From: Salinisphaera sp. UBA1666
GTDB lineage: Bacteria > Pseudomonadota > Gammaproteobacteria > Nevskiales > Salinisphaeraceae
Assembly: GCA_002320455.1 (NCBI GenBank)
Contig: DCKU01000110.1
Coordinates: forward strand, 5,646-29,041
Direction: 5' to 3'
Length of the DNA: 23,396 nt
Part shown: piece by piece, positions 1 through 8,373 of the stretch
Position numbering within the stretch: the stretch's first letter is position 1
Layout: every line of letters starts with the position of its first letter
The notes under the pieces: model-generated
The model's input: the letters and a program-made list of their open reading frames with translations, nothing else
What the model was told of the DNA's origin: nothing
Databases searched by the model: none
Program-made: the position numbers and the translations under genes

Positions 1-617
1 CCCCGTCGGCGGCCGCCGAGCTGGTCTGCCCCGACCTGTCGGCCATGATGCGCCGCTTGCCCGAGTTGCAGGCGCGGCTGGGCCAGCGCATGGCCGCGCG
101 GCTCACCGGCCAACATCGAACGTTGGCCGCCTTAACCCAGCGCCTGGAGCGCCAGGCCCCGCGCCGGCGTCTGGAAACCGCCGCGCAGCGCCTGGACGAG
201 GCCGAGCAGCGCTTAGCACGCGTGGCCCAGCGCCGGCTCCGTGCGGCCCACCAGTCGTTGCATATCGCCGAACAGCGTCTGGCGCGCGCTCAACCCACGG
301 CGCGAATCGCGCGCGCCCGGCAACATCTGAACAGCCTGCATCAACGTCTGGACCGGGCCGGCGTGGCTCGGCTGGAACACGCCCAGCGGCGCCTGCGCGA
401 TGCCTCGCGCACGCTCCACGGCGTGTCCCCTTTGCAAACGCTGGCGCGCGGGTATGCTATAGCTCGTGATGCCGATGATCGCGTGATTCGCGACGCCGAG
501 CGGACGAACGTGGGCGATCGGATCGCCGTAGACCTGGCCCGAGGGCGACTGGACTGTACGGTCGAAGCCAGACACGCGGCGCTGCCACAACAACCACGGC
601 CAAGCGAGCACGAATAA
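1..617 (+). CDS. xseA: Exodeoxyribonuclease VII large subunit, C-terminal part (5' truncated by window edge)
   Basis: The frame is open from the window edge (first complete codon at position 3) to a TAA at 615-617, so only about the last 204 residues are present. It starts with PSAAAELVCPD, matching the conserved P-(S/T)-AAAEL segment of XseA. A long Arg/Gln/Leu-rich region follows, with repeated 'QRL' heptad-like units, as in the coiled-coil part of the family. The end has SPLQTLARGYAIARD, the conserved C-terminal XseA motif. The enzyme, with the small subunit XseB, degrades single-stranded DNA to oligonucleotides and acts in repair. No xseB follows; the next gene is an unrelated lipoprotein 73 bp downstream. 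In E. coli xseA also lies near der, which fits the layout. Identification is strong; the N-terminal OB-fold and catalytic region are outside the window. Confidence 0.93.
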   Translation, partial: PSAAAELVCPDLSAMMRRLPELQARLGQRMAARLTGQHRTLAALTQRLERQAPRRRLETAAQRLDEAEQRLARVAQRRLRAAHQSLHIAEQRLARAQPTARIARARQHLNSLHQRLDRAGVARLEHAQRRLRDASRTLHGVSPLQTLARGYAIARDADDRVIRDAERTNVGDRIAVDLARGRLDCTVEARHAALPQQPRPSEHE

Positions 618-690
618 ACAAGCACAGCACTCGAGCGCGTCGCGCAAACGCCGGCACCGCTCAAACGCCAAGGGGTTCAAGTTTTTCATC

Positions 691-1764
691 ATGACAACGC
701 CGCAATTTCTCACCTCGCGCCAGGCTGTCGCGGCCTGTGCGATCGCTCTCTCGGTCGGCCTGGCCGGCTGCGCCACCGGCCCGCGCCTGGTCACGCCGGA
801 ACCGCCGCCTATTCCTGAAGGCGGCGCCAGCGTGCCGTCGGCCAACGCCACGGTACTGGACGCCGGCCAGCAGGTCGTTGCCAACTCCGCCGCGGGCAAG
901 ATGAAGATCGAGGCCGGGCCCGGTCTGCGTCGCGTGTTCTCCTGGGACGGTTTGCGCCGCGGGGCGATCGTGGACGCGCGCTCCACGCCGTTTGCCAATG
1001 CCGGCCAGCCTGGCCTGTCTTTTGACGGCACGCCCAAGGTCTGGGAGGCCGCCAACGGCGTCACCAAGCTGCGCTACGAGGAAGGCGTTCGTAACTACGA
1101 GAACATCGACGACGCCACGATCTGGATGCAGATCCGCAGGCTCTACTTCGTTTATAACGACGAAGGCCTGGTCCTGGGCTGGAAGCGCGAAGGCGACACG
1201 CTCCATGTCGAGCTCTGGCAGTTCATGATCGACGGCCAGCCGCCCACCCGCATGCCGGACTCCAACAACGACCGCATCACCAAGGGCCCGCTGGTCGTCG
1301 AGCCGCAGAAGATGTACCCGCATCTCGTCTTCGACGACGGCCACACCGAGACCTACGACGCCGCCGCGCGTGAGAAGTACAACCCGACGAGCGGCAAGAA
1401 AGCCAAGCCGTGCAACGGTTTCCAGCAGACCCTCAACAACTGGTTCGGCTGGTTCAAGCAGTGTGACGTGACCCGCGTGCCCGAGACCGAGGACAAGCCC
1501 GCAAGCAAGCCGGCGGCCAAGCCGGCAACGCCGGCGCCCGCGCCCACGCCGGAACCGGCCAAGCCCGAGCCGCAGAACGAGCGTGCCACCATCTCCGGCA
1601 ACGTGGTCAACATTCGTGGCGGGGCTGGCACGTCCAACGAAGTGCTGTTCCAGGCCAAGAAGGGTCAGGACGTCGAAATCCTGAAGACCGAAGACGACTG
1701 GCGCCAGGTCAAGTTCAGCGACGGGCGGACCGGCTGGGTCGCCGACTTCCTGCTGAAGAAGTAA
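691..1764 (+). CDS. Outer-membrane-type lipoprotein with C-terminal bacterial SH3 domain, function unknown
   Basis: A 357-residue protein with a lipoprotein signal: a hydrophobic segment ending in lipobox L24-A25-G26-C27, so Cys27 should be lipidated. Residues about 70-200 form a Trp/Tyr-rich globular region that I do not recognise. A Pro/Ala/Lys linker at about 265-297 (KPA, PAP and PEP repeats) leads to an SH3b domain at about 300-357, with the typical VNIRGGAGTSNEVL start and GWVADFLLKK end. SH3b domains often bind peptidoglycan or cell-wall peptides, so an envelope role is inferred. ATG at 691 is the first plausible start; no strong ribosome binding site is seen, only AAGGGG well upstream. 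It follows xseA on the same strand and is closed by a terminator at 1833-1861. No gene name can be given safely. Confidence 0.85.
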   Translation: MTTPQFLTSRQAVAACAIALSVGLAGCATGPRLVTPEPPPIPEGGASVPSANATVLDAGQQVVANSAAGKMKIEAGPGLRRVFSWDGLRRGAIVDARSTPFANAGQPGLSFDGTPKVWEAANGVTKLRYEEGVRNYENIDDATIWMQIRRLYFVYNDEGLVLGWKREGDTLHVELWQFMIDGQPPTRMPDSNNDRITKGPLVVEPQKMYPHLVFDDGHTETYDAAAREKYNPTSGKKAKPCNGFQQTLNNWFGWFKQCDVTRVPETEDKPASKPAAKPATPAPAPTPEPAKPEPQNERATISGNVVNIRGGAGTSNEVLFQAKKGQDVEILKTEDDWRQVKFSDGRTGWVADFLLKK

Positions 1765-1778
1765 GGCGGCCGAATCGG

Positions 1779-1815
1779 CGGCCCGGCGTCTGTCGTGGGC
1801 GACAGATCCGGGCCG
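1779..1815 (+). repeat. GC-rich hairpin downstream of the SH3 lipoprotein gene
   Basis: CGGCCCGG (1779-1786) pairs with CCGGGCCG (1808-1815). The inner TCTGTCG (1789-1795) pairs with CGACAGA (1800-1806), around a TGGG loop. There is no T tract after it. It stands 18 bp before the intrinsic terminator at 1833, so the transcript would end in two tandem hairpins, which may protect the 3' end or assist termination. Confidence 0.6.
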
Positions 1816-1832
1816 GCGCCCGTCAGTTGTTC

Positions 1833-1861
1833 AAGCGGCTCTCATCGAGAGCCGCTTTTTT
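1833..1861 (+). terminator. Rho-independent terminator of the SH3 lipoprotein gene
   Basis: Stem AAGCGGCTCTC (1833-1843) pairs perfectly with GAGAGCCGCTT (1847-1857) around a 3-nt loop, and six T follow at 1856-1861. It reads on the plus strand and separates the plus-strand genes from the convergent der gene, whose stop codon is at 1900. On the minus strand the stem has no good T tract, so it is probably one-directional. Confidence 0.9.
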
Positions 1862-1899
1862 ATGCCCGGCCGGCAAACCCGGCGCGCGGTCCGTTCGCG

Positions 1900-3273
1900 T
1901 CAGCGCTTGCGCTTGGTGGGCTTGCCGGTGCTACGCCCGGCATAAGGGTTATCGCTGTTCTTGAACACCAGCCGGATCGGCACGCCGTACAGATCGAAGT
2001 GTTCGCGGAATTGGTGTGTCAGATAGCGCTTGTAGTCATCGGACAGGCGCTGGGTCTGGTTGCCGTGGATAACGATCGTGGGCGGATTCTGTCCGCCCTG
2101 GTGGGCAAAGCGCAGCTTGATACGGCGCCCGTGAATGGCCGGCGGCGCATGGCCCTCGACCGCGGCCTCCAGCGCGCGCGAGAGCTGCGGCGTCGACAGC
2201 TCGGCAAACAGCGCGCGGTAGGAATCGCCGATGGCGCCCATCAGATCATCCAGGCCGGTGCCGTGCAGCGCCGAGATAAAGACCAGCGGCAAGAAGTTGA
2301 ACGCCCCCAGGCGCTCCACCAGCGTGGCGTGCAGCTTCATGCGCTCTTTCTCGCCGAGACCGTCCCACTTGTTGACCGCGATCACCGCCGCCCGGCCGCG
2401 CTCGACGGCCAGGTTCAACAGCCGGATATCCTGGGCAGACAGGCCGCTGACGCCGTCGATGATCAACAACACGATCTGGGCCTGTTCAGCGGCCTGCATC
2501 GCCTTGACCACGCTGATCTTTTCGATGTGATCGTCCACGCGGGCCCGGCGCCGTACGCCGGCGGTATCAACGATCACATAGGGGGTGTCGCGATAGACGA
2601 ACTCGCTGGCCACGGCGTCGCGCGTGGTGCCGGGCGCGTCTTGTGTGAGCATGCGCTCGTCACCCACGAGCCGATTGACCAGCGTGGATTTACCGGCGTT
2701 CGGCCGGCCCAGCACGGCCAGGCGGATCGCGTTGGCGCGATGTGCGGTCACGACCGCACGCGGCGCCGGTAGATCGGTAAAGATCTGATCCAGCAGCAGG
2801 CGGATTCGGTCCCCGTGCTCGGCCGAGATCGCCCAGGGATCGCCGAGTGCGAGCGCATGGAACTCAACCGCGGCATCCACGCTGGTCTGGCCCTCGCTCT
2901 TGTTCACCGCCACGAACACATGGGCGCCCTGGCGCCGGAGCGCATCGGCGATCGCTTCGTCGCCGGCCATGATGCCTTGGCGATAATCCACCACCAGCAA
3001 GACCACATCAGCCTCGGCCAGCGCGGCCTCGGTTTGGGCCCGGGCCCGGGTATCGATGTCTTCGTCGTCCTGGCCGATACCGCCGGTATCGACCACGATG
3101 AAGCGCTGGCCGCCGTGGACGCCGTAGCCGTACTGGCGATCGCGGGTCACACCCGGCTGGTCGGCCACGAGCGCATCGCGCGAGCGGGTCAGGCGGTTGA
3201 AAAGCGTGGACTTGCCCACGTTGGGCCGCCCGACGAGGGCCACCACGGGCAGTGCGGCCCCGGCTTGAGACAT
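1900..3273 (-). CDS. der: Ribosome biogenesis double GTPase Der (EngA)
   Basis: Der is a GTPase needed for late assembly of the 50S ribosomal subunit. Two tandem GTPase domains are visible. The first has the P-loop GRPNVGKST (about residues 15-23), then DTGGIGQDD, then NKSEG. The second has GRPNAGKST, DTAGVRRRARVDDH and NKWDG. A C-terminal KH-like domain ends in a basic tail (KPTKRKR). The ATG at 3271-3273 (MSQAGAALPV) gives 457 residues and places the P-loop near the N-terminus as usual. The frame also extends 27 bp upstream to a GTG, but that would add an atypical leader. It is the last gene of the minus-strand run, downstream of bamB across a 101-bp gap containing a terminator-like hairpin, so it may have its own promoter or be reached by read-through. 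Confidence 0.97.
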   Translation of the reverse strand: MSQAGAALPVVALVGRPNVGKSTLFNRLTRSRDALVADQPGVTRDRQYGYGVHGGQRFIVVDTGGIGQDDEDIDTRARAQTEAALAEADVVLLVVDYRQGIMAGDEAIADALRRQGAHVFVAVNKSEGQTSVDAAVEFHALALGDPWAISAEHGDRIRLLLDQIFTDLPAPRAVVTAHRANAIRLAVLGRPNAGKSTLVNRLVGDERMLTQDAPGTTRDAVASEFVYRDTPYVIVDTAGVRRRARVDDHIEKISVVKAMQAAEQAQIVLLIIDGVSGLSAQDIRLLNLAVERGRAAVIAVNKWDGLGEKERMKLHATLVERLGAFNFLPLVFISALHGTGLDDLMGAIGDSYRALFAELSTPQLSRALEAAVEGHAPPAIHGRRIKLRFAHQGGQNPPTIVIHGNQTQRLSDDYKRYLTHQFREHFDLYGVPIRLVFKNSDNPYAGRSTGKPTKRKR

Positions 3274-3286
3274 AAGACAACTCTTA

Positions 3287-3327
3287 CAAAACGAAAACAC
3301 CCGCCAGACGACGTGCGCACTGGCGGG
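3287..3327 (-). terminator. Probable terminator or attenuator between bamB and der
   Basis: On the minus strand CCCGCCAG (3327-3320) pairs with CTGGCGGG (3307-3300), with a 12-nt loop. It is followed by the T-rich stretch TGTTTTCGTTTTG. A second hairpin just upstream, GCCGGCG-TGA-CGCCGGC (3367-3351), lies directly after the bamB stop codon. Together they could terminate most bamB transcripts before der. The T tract is interrupted, so termination is probably partial. Confidence 0.55.
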
Positions 3328-3374
3328 CAGTCATTATCGGCGACGTAGCCGCCGGCGTCACGCCGGCAGCCGCG

Positions 3375-4547
3375 TTATTGGTTGGCGACGAAACGCACCA
3401 TGGCGAGCTCGCCCTCGGCGCCCAGAACCAGCGCGCGGCTGTCGTCCAGGACCACCGGCTGCGCGTTAATCGCTTCACCGATGGGATGTCCACGCGCGAT
3501 TTCGTCACCGTTATCGGCCGACAGCCAGTGGACGTAGCCTTCGTAGTCGCCCACGACGACGTTACCGTCCATGACGGCGGGGGCGGAAACCGAGCGATAA
3601 CCCAGCTGGTCGGTCGTCCATTCGGTATCGCCGGAGTCACGCAGCAGCGACCACACGCCGCCGTTCAGATCGGTGGCATAGACGTGTTGCGGGTCCACCG
3701 CGAGGTTGCCTTCGGAGGCGATGTCTTCTTTCCAGCGGATCTGTCCGGTGTCAGGCTGCATGGCCACAACCGCGCCGCCGGCACTGGCGGCGTACATGTC
3801 ATTGCCGGTAATCAGCGGATTGCCGTCGACGTCGACAATGCGCTCCAGCTCTGAACGCCCGCTGGGCAGCGCGACCGTCTGCTCCCAGCGCTGTTCGCCG
3901 GTCGCCAGGTCCAGCGCCAGCACCTTGCCGCTGTCGGTGCCGACATAGACCGTGTTGCCCCGGATGATGGGCGACGCGGTGCCGCGCATCGTGAGGTTGG
4001 GCACGCTGGACTCGATGGTCCAGAGCCGCTTGCCGCTTTCCAGATCGAGTGCGGCCACGCGACCGTCGACCGTGCGTGCGACCGCGATATTGCCCTCGCC
4101 CGCCGGCGCGGCCAACACTTCACTGGCCAGATTGGTGTGCCAGCGCGGCTTGCCGTTGGCCGCCGAAACGGCCACCACGTCGCCGTTGCGTGTCCCCATC
4201 AGCAGCGTGTCACCCACGATACCCGGCCCGGCCACCAGCTGGTGGTCGGTATTTTCATGCCAGACCCGTTTGCCGTTTTCCAGGCGGAATGCGGCCACTT
4301 CGCCGTCACGGTTCGCGGTGTAGACCAGGCCGTTGGCGGTCGCGGGCACGAAGCCGCTTTCGAATTCGCCGCCGCCGTCGCCGGTATTGCGGTGCCACAC
4401 CACCTGCATGCGATAGGCCGGTGCGTTCAGCTCCACCAGCGGCTTGGGCTCGCTCAGCGTCGAGCCCCCACCGCAGGCGGTCAGGGCGATCGATCCCGCG
4501 GTCATCAACAACGCGGCGGGCCATGCGGATTTGAACAGATGCTTCAT
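3375..4547 (-). CDS. bamB: Outer membrane protein assembly factor BamB (lipoprotein)
   Basis: BamB is a periplasm-facing lipoprotein of the BAM complex that helps BamA insert beta-barrel proteins in the outer membrane. The 390-residue product has a signal peptide with lipobox L22-T23-A24-C25, followed by GGGS. The rest is a beta-propeller with repeated blade motifs of the type 'V-A-x-D-x-x-(S/T/N)-G-K-x-x-W': AAFRLENGKRVW, AVSAANGKPRW, AALDLESGKRLW, ALDLATGEQRW and AMQPDTGQIRW. Length is close to the E. coli protein (392). The start ATG overlaps the stop of yfgM by 4 bp (ATGA at 4547-4544), so the two are likely translationally coupled. The order hisS-yfgM-bamB-der is standard in gammaproteobacteria. 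Confidence 0.96.
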   Translation of the reverse strand: MKHLFKSAWPAALLMTAGSIALTACGGGSTLSEPKPLVELNAPAYRMQVVWHRNTGDGGGEFESGFVPATANGLVYTANRDGEVAAFRLENGKRVWHENTDHQLVAGPGIVGDTLLMGTRNGDVVAVSAANGKPRWHTNLASEVLAAPAGEGNIAVARTVDGRVAALDLESGKRLWTIESSVPNLTMRGTASPIIRGNTVYVGTDSGKVLALDLATGEQRWEQTVALPSGRSELERIVDVDGNPLITGNDMYAASAGGAVVAMQPDTGQIRWKEDIASEGNLAVDPQHVYATDLNGGVWSLLRDSGDTEWTTDQLGYRSVSAPAVMDGNVVVGDYEGYVHWLSADNGDEIARGHPIGEAINAQPVVLDDSRALVLGAEGELAMVRFVANQ

Positions 4548-5209
4548 GACGGATTGGTGCTCGACGTCGTGTTATCGGCGCCGTCCAGCGGCGCTGCGTT
4601 GCTGGCTTTTTCCGCCAGCGGCTGGCGGGCGACTTCTTCGGGCAGCCCTTTCAGCGCGGTCTGATAGGCCGCATACGCTTTTTCTCGGTTGCCCTGGGCC
4701 ATGTAGATGTCGCCGGCCAGCTCTTTGTAAAGCGCATCAAAGGCAGCCGGATGCTCGTCGTCTAGAAGAGACAGTGCTGCATCCGGATTGCCCTGGGCCC
4801 ACTCGGCTCGCGCGGCACGTACGCCAGCGATAGCGCGCATGCCAGGGTCGTTGGCGTTGTCGTGAGCCCACGCCAGACGGGGACGCGCCTTGTCGAAATC
4901 CTCAGCCTGGATGTAATAGCGCGCCAGCGACATGGCGCCGGCCGCGGCATACGGCGTGCCAGCGTAGTCGTTCTGCAGGCGATCAACGGTATTGATAAGC
5001 CCGCCGGTGACGTTGTCAGCCTGGATACCGCCGGCCACGTCTGCATAAAGCTGGGCCGCCTGGGTGCTCTGGCGAGTCTGGTACCAGTCGTAGCCGTACC
5101 AGCCGCCAATGAGCACGATGCCGACCACGATACCGACGATGGCCGGCCCGGCATTGTTCTGCCACCAGCGCTTGGCGCCGGCCAGCTCTTCGTTGTCGTA
5201 ATCGGCCAT
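4544..5209 (-). CDS. yfgM: YfgM-family inner-membrane tetratricopeptide protein
   Basis: A 221-residue protein with a short cytoplasmic N-terminus (MADYDNEELAGAKRWWQNN), one transmembrane segment at about residues 21-43 and a periplasmic domain of helical TPR-like repeats. This is the layout of YfgM, an ancillary partner of the SecYEG translocon and of the periplasmic chaperone network in E. coli. The segment GAKRWWQNNA before the membrane helix is typical of the family. It is 36 bp downstream of hisS and overlaps bamB by 4 bp. The C-terminal tail is rich in Ala, Ser and Thr and appears unstructured. Family assignment is strong; the molecular role rests on studies in E. coli. Confidence 0.9.
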   Translation of the reverse strand: MADYDNEELAGAKRWWQNNAGPAIVGIVVGIVLIGGWYGYDWYQTRQSTQAAQLYADVAGGIQADNVTGGLINTVDRLQNDYAGTPYAAAGAMSLARYYIQAEDFDKARPRLAWAHDNANDPGMRAIAGVRAARAEWAQGNPDAALSLLDDEHPAAFDALYKELAGDIYMAQGNREKAYAAYQTALKGLPEEVARQPLAEKASNAAPLDGADNTTSSTNPS

Positions 5210-5245
5210 GCAGTCCCCTTTTGGCTCGTTTGGGTTGTTATCGGG

Positions 5246-6532
5246 CTATTTCGTGCGCGACGGTTCCAGCATCGCCGCGATGCGCTCGCCGGCCTCGGCC
5301 AATGCGACACGTTCCTGCTCGCGCGCCTCGGCGAGCGGTTTGATCTGAATGGTATCGTCCGCCGCCTCATCGTCGGCGAACACCAATGCCAGACGCGCGC
5401 CGCTGCGGTCGGCTTTCTTGAACTGCGACTTAAAACTACCGCCGCCGGCATGCACCCGAAGGCGCAGCCACGGCAAGGCGTCGCGCAGAGATTCGGCCAG
5501 CGCGGGCACTGCGGCCTCGGCGCGCTCGCCCTGATACACCAGATACGCGTGCGGTGCGACATCGTCGAGCGCCACACCTTGCGCCTCCATCAAGGCCACC
5601 ACGCGCTCGATTCCCAGTGCAAAACCGGTGGCCGGCGTGGCGCTGCCACCCAGCTGCTCGACCAACCCGTCGAAACGCCCGCCGGAACACACCGCGTTCT
5701 GCGCGCCGAGGTCATCGGTCAGCCATTCAAAAACCGTGCGGGTGTAGTAATCCAGGCCGCGTACCAGCCGCGGGTTAATGGCGTAATCGATACCGAGTGC
5801 GGCAATGCCATCGCACAGGCCCTTGAAATGCGCCGCGGACTCCTCGCCAAGATAGTCGGTAAGCGTCGGAGCGTCGGCAATCAGCGCGGCCAGATCGGGA
5901 TTTTTGCTGTCCAGAATACGCAGCGGGTTACGGTCGAGCCGCCGCTGGCTGTCGCTATCCAGTGCGTCGTAATGCGCCGAAAAATAAGCGTGCAGCGCGT
6001 CGCGATAGACCTGGCGCTCGGCCGGCGTGCCCAGCGTGTTGATCTCCAGGCGCAGGCCGCTGATACCCAGCTTTTTGAACAGCCGCGCCGACATGGCGAT
6101 CTGCTCGATATCGACATCCGGGCCGGTCTGGCCGAAGACCTCGACGCCAAACTGATGAAACTGGCGCTGGCGCCCTTTCTGCGGCCGCTCGTAGCGGAAC
6201 ATCGGGCCCTGATACCAGAGCCGCTGCGTGGCGTTGTGCAACAGGCCGTGCTGAATGCCCGAGCGCACCGCACTCGCCGTGCCTTCCGGGCGTAGCGACA
6301 TGCGCTCGCCGCCGCGGTCCTCGAACGTATAGAGCTCTTTTTCGACGATGTCGGTCGTGTCGCCCACGCCCCGCTCGAACAGCCCCGTATGCTCCATGAT
6401 CGGCAAGCGGATTTGCTCGTAGCCGTAGGCCGCAAACGTCTCACGTGCGACGCGCTCCAGCGTATGCCACAGCGCGTTCTCCGCCGGCAGGACATCATGC
6501 ATGCCGCGGATCGACTGAATACGCTGACTCAT
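5246..6532 (-). CDS. hisS: Histidyl-tRNA synthetase
   Basis: This class II aminoacyl-tRNA synthetase charges tRNA-His. The 428-residue protein starts with MSQRIQSIRGMHDVLP, the usual N-terminus. Motif 2 is visible around RYERPQKGRQRQFHQFGVE. The HisRS-specific signature LVRGLDYYTRTVFEW is present, as is motif 3 (GFALGIERVVALME). The C-terminal anticodon-binding domain covers about the last 100 residues. Length matches E. coli HisRS (424). It lies 39 bp downstream of rodZ and 36 bp upstream of yfgM. In E. coli and Pseudomonas ispG stands between rodZ and hisS; here it is missing, and nothing else occupies the gap. Confidence 0.98.
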   Translation of the reverse strand: MSQRIQSIRGMHDVLPAENALWHTLERVARETFAAYGYEQIRLPIMEHTGLFERGVGDTTDIVEKELYTFEDRGGERMSLRPEGTASAVRSGIQHGLLHNATQRLWYQGPMFRYERPQKGRQRQFHQFGVEVFGQTGPDVDIEQIAMSARLFKKLGISGLRLEINTLGTPAERQVYRDALHAYFSAHYDALDSDSQRRLDRNPLRILDSKNPDLAALIADAPTLTDYLGEESAAHFKGLCDGIAALGIDYAINPRLVRGLDYYTRTVFEWLTDDLGAQNAVCSGGRFDGLVEQLGGSATPATGFALGIERVVALMEAQGVALDDVAPHAYLVYQGERAEAAVPALAESLRDALPWLRLRVHAGGGSFKSQFKKADRSGARLALVFADDEAADDTIQIKPLAEAREQERVALAEAGERIAAMLEPSRTK

Positions 6533-6571
6533 CGTCCAGGTGTTCCTTGTTGGGTCATCGGAATGTGGAAA

Positions 6572-7624
6572 TTATTGCTCGCCGCCGTCCGACGTATCGT
6601 CACGGGCGGCTACGGAGATATTCGCCACGCTGGAGCCGTTGGTCTGGGCGGCCACGTCGACCGCGGTGCCGCCGATACTGACCTTCACACCCGGCGCAAA
6701 CCCCAAACGCAGCTGATACGGCGCGGGTGCGTCGTAGGTCTCGGTCTGGCCCGCTTCAAAAATGCCCGAGGCCAAGCGATTGCCGTCGGCGTCGGTCACC
6801 CGCACCCAAGAGCGTTTCTCGAAGGTCAGCTCGAGACGGTTGGCCGGAACGTCCGGTGTAGCGTTGTCATCTGATGCGCGCGCATTGTCGCCAGCCTCAT
6901 CCGGCGGCGTAATGCCCAGCGATTGGTTCACGTTGCGGCCGCTGGCCGTCTCGCCGGTACGCGCTACCGGCGCGCTGTCATTGCCGCTGCCCGGCGTAAC
7001 ATTGCTGCCCTGACCAGCTGCTGCTGCGCCATCGGCGTTCGTCGTCACCTGGCCATCACTCGAAGCCGTCGCGCGGTCGCTAATACCGGTTGAGCCATTC
7101 GGCGTCGCTGTGCTGGCCGTTGTTACGGGCTCGTCTTCGTCGCCCCCGTCGTCGCTTCCCGGGGACATCAAAAGCAGGATAGCGATCGCGGCGGCGGCAA
7201 TAACGAGCACAAGCCACAGCCAGCCGAAACGAGAGCCGCCCGGAGTCACATCCTGAGCGATGAGATTCACGTTGCTGACCGAGCTCGGTGCGGTCTTTTC
7301 CGGCTCGCCCGCCCAGGCGGAGTAGGCCCGGTTGATACGCTCGACGTCCACGTCCAGCACCTTGGCGCACTGTCGATAATAGCCGCGGGCGAAAACCGGC
7401 TGCGACAGCGCCTCGAAGTCATTGTCCTCGAGCGCGCGGACAGTCTTGGCGCCGAGCTTGGTCTGCGCACACAGATCCTCGACGCTGTAATCGTGCGCCA
7501 AGCGCGCCTCGCGCAGGATTTCACCCGGAGAGACGGTGCTGGCCTTGTTTTCAGACAAGTTGGGACCCGACGCCGCGGATTCTTTATCCAGCGGCGCGTG
7601 GGTGTCGTCCTGGGATGCCGTCAT
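6572..7624 (-). CDS. rodZ: Cytoskeleton-associated protein RodZ
   Basis: RodZ links the MreB cytoskeleton to the cell-wall elongation machinery and maintains rod shape. The 350-residue protein has the cytoplasmic helix-turn-helix domain at about residues 32-100, with GEILREARLAHDYSVEDLC and the signature PVFARGYYRQCAKVLD. A single transmembrane helix lies at about 133-154. A long, low-complexity periplasmic linker rich in Gly, Asp, Asn, Ser and Thr follows. The C-terminal beta domain (DUF4115 type) contains LELTFEKRSWVRVTDADG. The start ATG overlaps the pilW stop by 4 bp (ATGA at 7624-7621). The gene position after rlmN and pilW is as in Pseudomonas. Confidence 0.95.
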   Translation of the reverse strand: MTASQDDTHAPLDKESAASGPNLSENKASTVSPGEILREARLAHDYSVEDLCAQTKLGAKTVRALEDNDFEALSQPVFARGYYRQCAKVLDVDVERINRAYSAWAGEPEKTAPSSVSNVNLIAQDVTPGGSRFGWLWLVLVIAAAAIAILLLMSPGSDDGGDEDEPVTTASTATPNGSTGISDRATASSDGQVTTNADGAAAAGQGSNVTPGSGNDSAPVARTGETASGRNVNQSLGITPPDEAGDNARASDDNATPDVPANRLELTFEKRSWVRVTDADGNRLASGIFEAGQTETYDAPAPYQLRLGFAPGVKVSIGGTAVDVAAQTNGSSVANISVAARDDTSDGGEQ

Positions 7625-8373
7625 GGCTGTGATGTCTCCCGTTCGCTCGTCGAGCTCGGATCAGCCGGTCGCGCGCTGGAATACCGCGTCATATACGCCC
7701 GGGCAGCCGCCGGATCGTCCAGCGCTCTTTCGATGTCCGCCGCCAGCCGCAGCTGATCGCGCGACAGCTGGGTGGCGCTATCGGCTCGCTCGATAAAAGC
7801 CCGCGCCCGCATGTAATGTCGCTCATGGTATGCGATCTCGGCCATCTGCGTCAGTGCCGTGGCCTGCTCGCCGTCGATCGCCAGCGCCTGTTCGAAATAA
7901 TCGGCCGCCTGATCGCGCTTGTCAGCACGCGCCAGGCACAGGCCCGCGTTGGCTAACGTATCGGCCCGGTCGATCGCGCTGTCGGCGGCCAGTGCGTAGC
8001 GGAAGTTTTCAACGCCGCGATCGGGCTGATCGTGACGACACAGAAATGCGGCATAGCTGTTGTAAACCGCCGGCAGGTCGCGAATGGCCAGCGTATCTTC
8101 GAAGTAGCGCTGGGCCGCCTGAGCGGCATTCATCCGGTCGCTGACGACCGCCATGCCCCAGTTCGCGGTGAAATTATCCCGGTCGTAGGTCAGGGCCCGC
8201 TCGAAAGCGGTTTGGGCGCGTTCGTTATCCCCCTGGCGGAGATACTCGGCCCCGATGTTCGCGGTGGACTCGGCCGCACCCTGCCGGTCGACCGATCGCT
8301 GCCCGGCGCAGGCCGTTAGCACCGCGACCAAGCCCAGTACGATCAGCAGACGCGCCCACGCTAGTTGGCTCAT
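7621..8373 (-). CDS. pilW: Type IV pilus biogenesis/stability lipoprotein PilW (PilF)
   Basis: A 250-residue TPR lipoprotein with signal peptide and lipobox L19-T20-A21-C22. Several TPR units follow (about residues 38-240), with EYLRQGDNERAQTAFERAL and the family-typical YNSYAAFLCRHDQPDRGVENF. In Pseudomonas PilF pilots the PilQ secretin to the outer membrane and is needed for its oligomerisation. The gene is sandwiched by 4-bp ATGA overlaps with rlmN upstream and rodZ downstream, which makes a tightly coupled three-gene unit. No other pilus gene is in the window, so function in pili is inferred from family and position. Conservation of this rlmN-pilF-rodZ order supports the call. Confidence 0.92.
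   Translation of the reverse strand: MSQLAWARLLIVLGLVAVLTACAGQRSVDRQGAAESTANIGAEYLRQGDNERAQTAFERALTYDRDNFTANWGMAVVSDRMNAAQAAQRYFEDTLAIRDLPAVYNSYAAFLCRHDQPDRGVENFRYALAADSAIDRADTLANAGLCLARADKRDQAADYFEQALAIDGEQATALTQMAEIAYHERHYMRARAFIERADSATQLSRDQLRLAADIERALDDPAAARAYMTRYSSARPADPSSTSERETSQP

Noticed and set aside
1795..2772. Plus-strand open frame (325 codons) over the terminator and der
   Set aside because: It starts inside the terminator of the upstream gene and runs antisense to der; no domain is seen.
4862..6295. Long plus-strand open frame (477 codons) opposite yfgM and hisS
   Set aside because: It lies antisense to two well-identified genes, has no recognisable domain, and is a frequent by-product of high-GC coding sequence.
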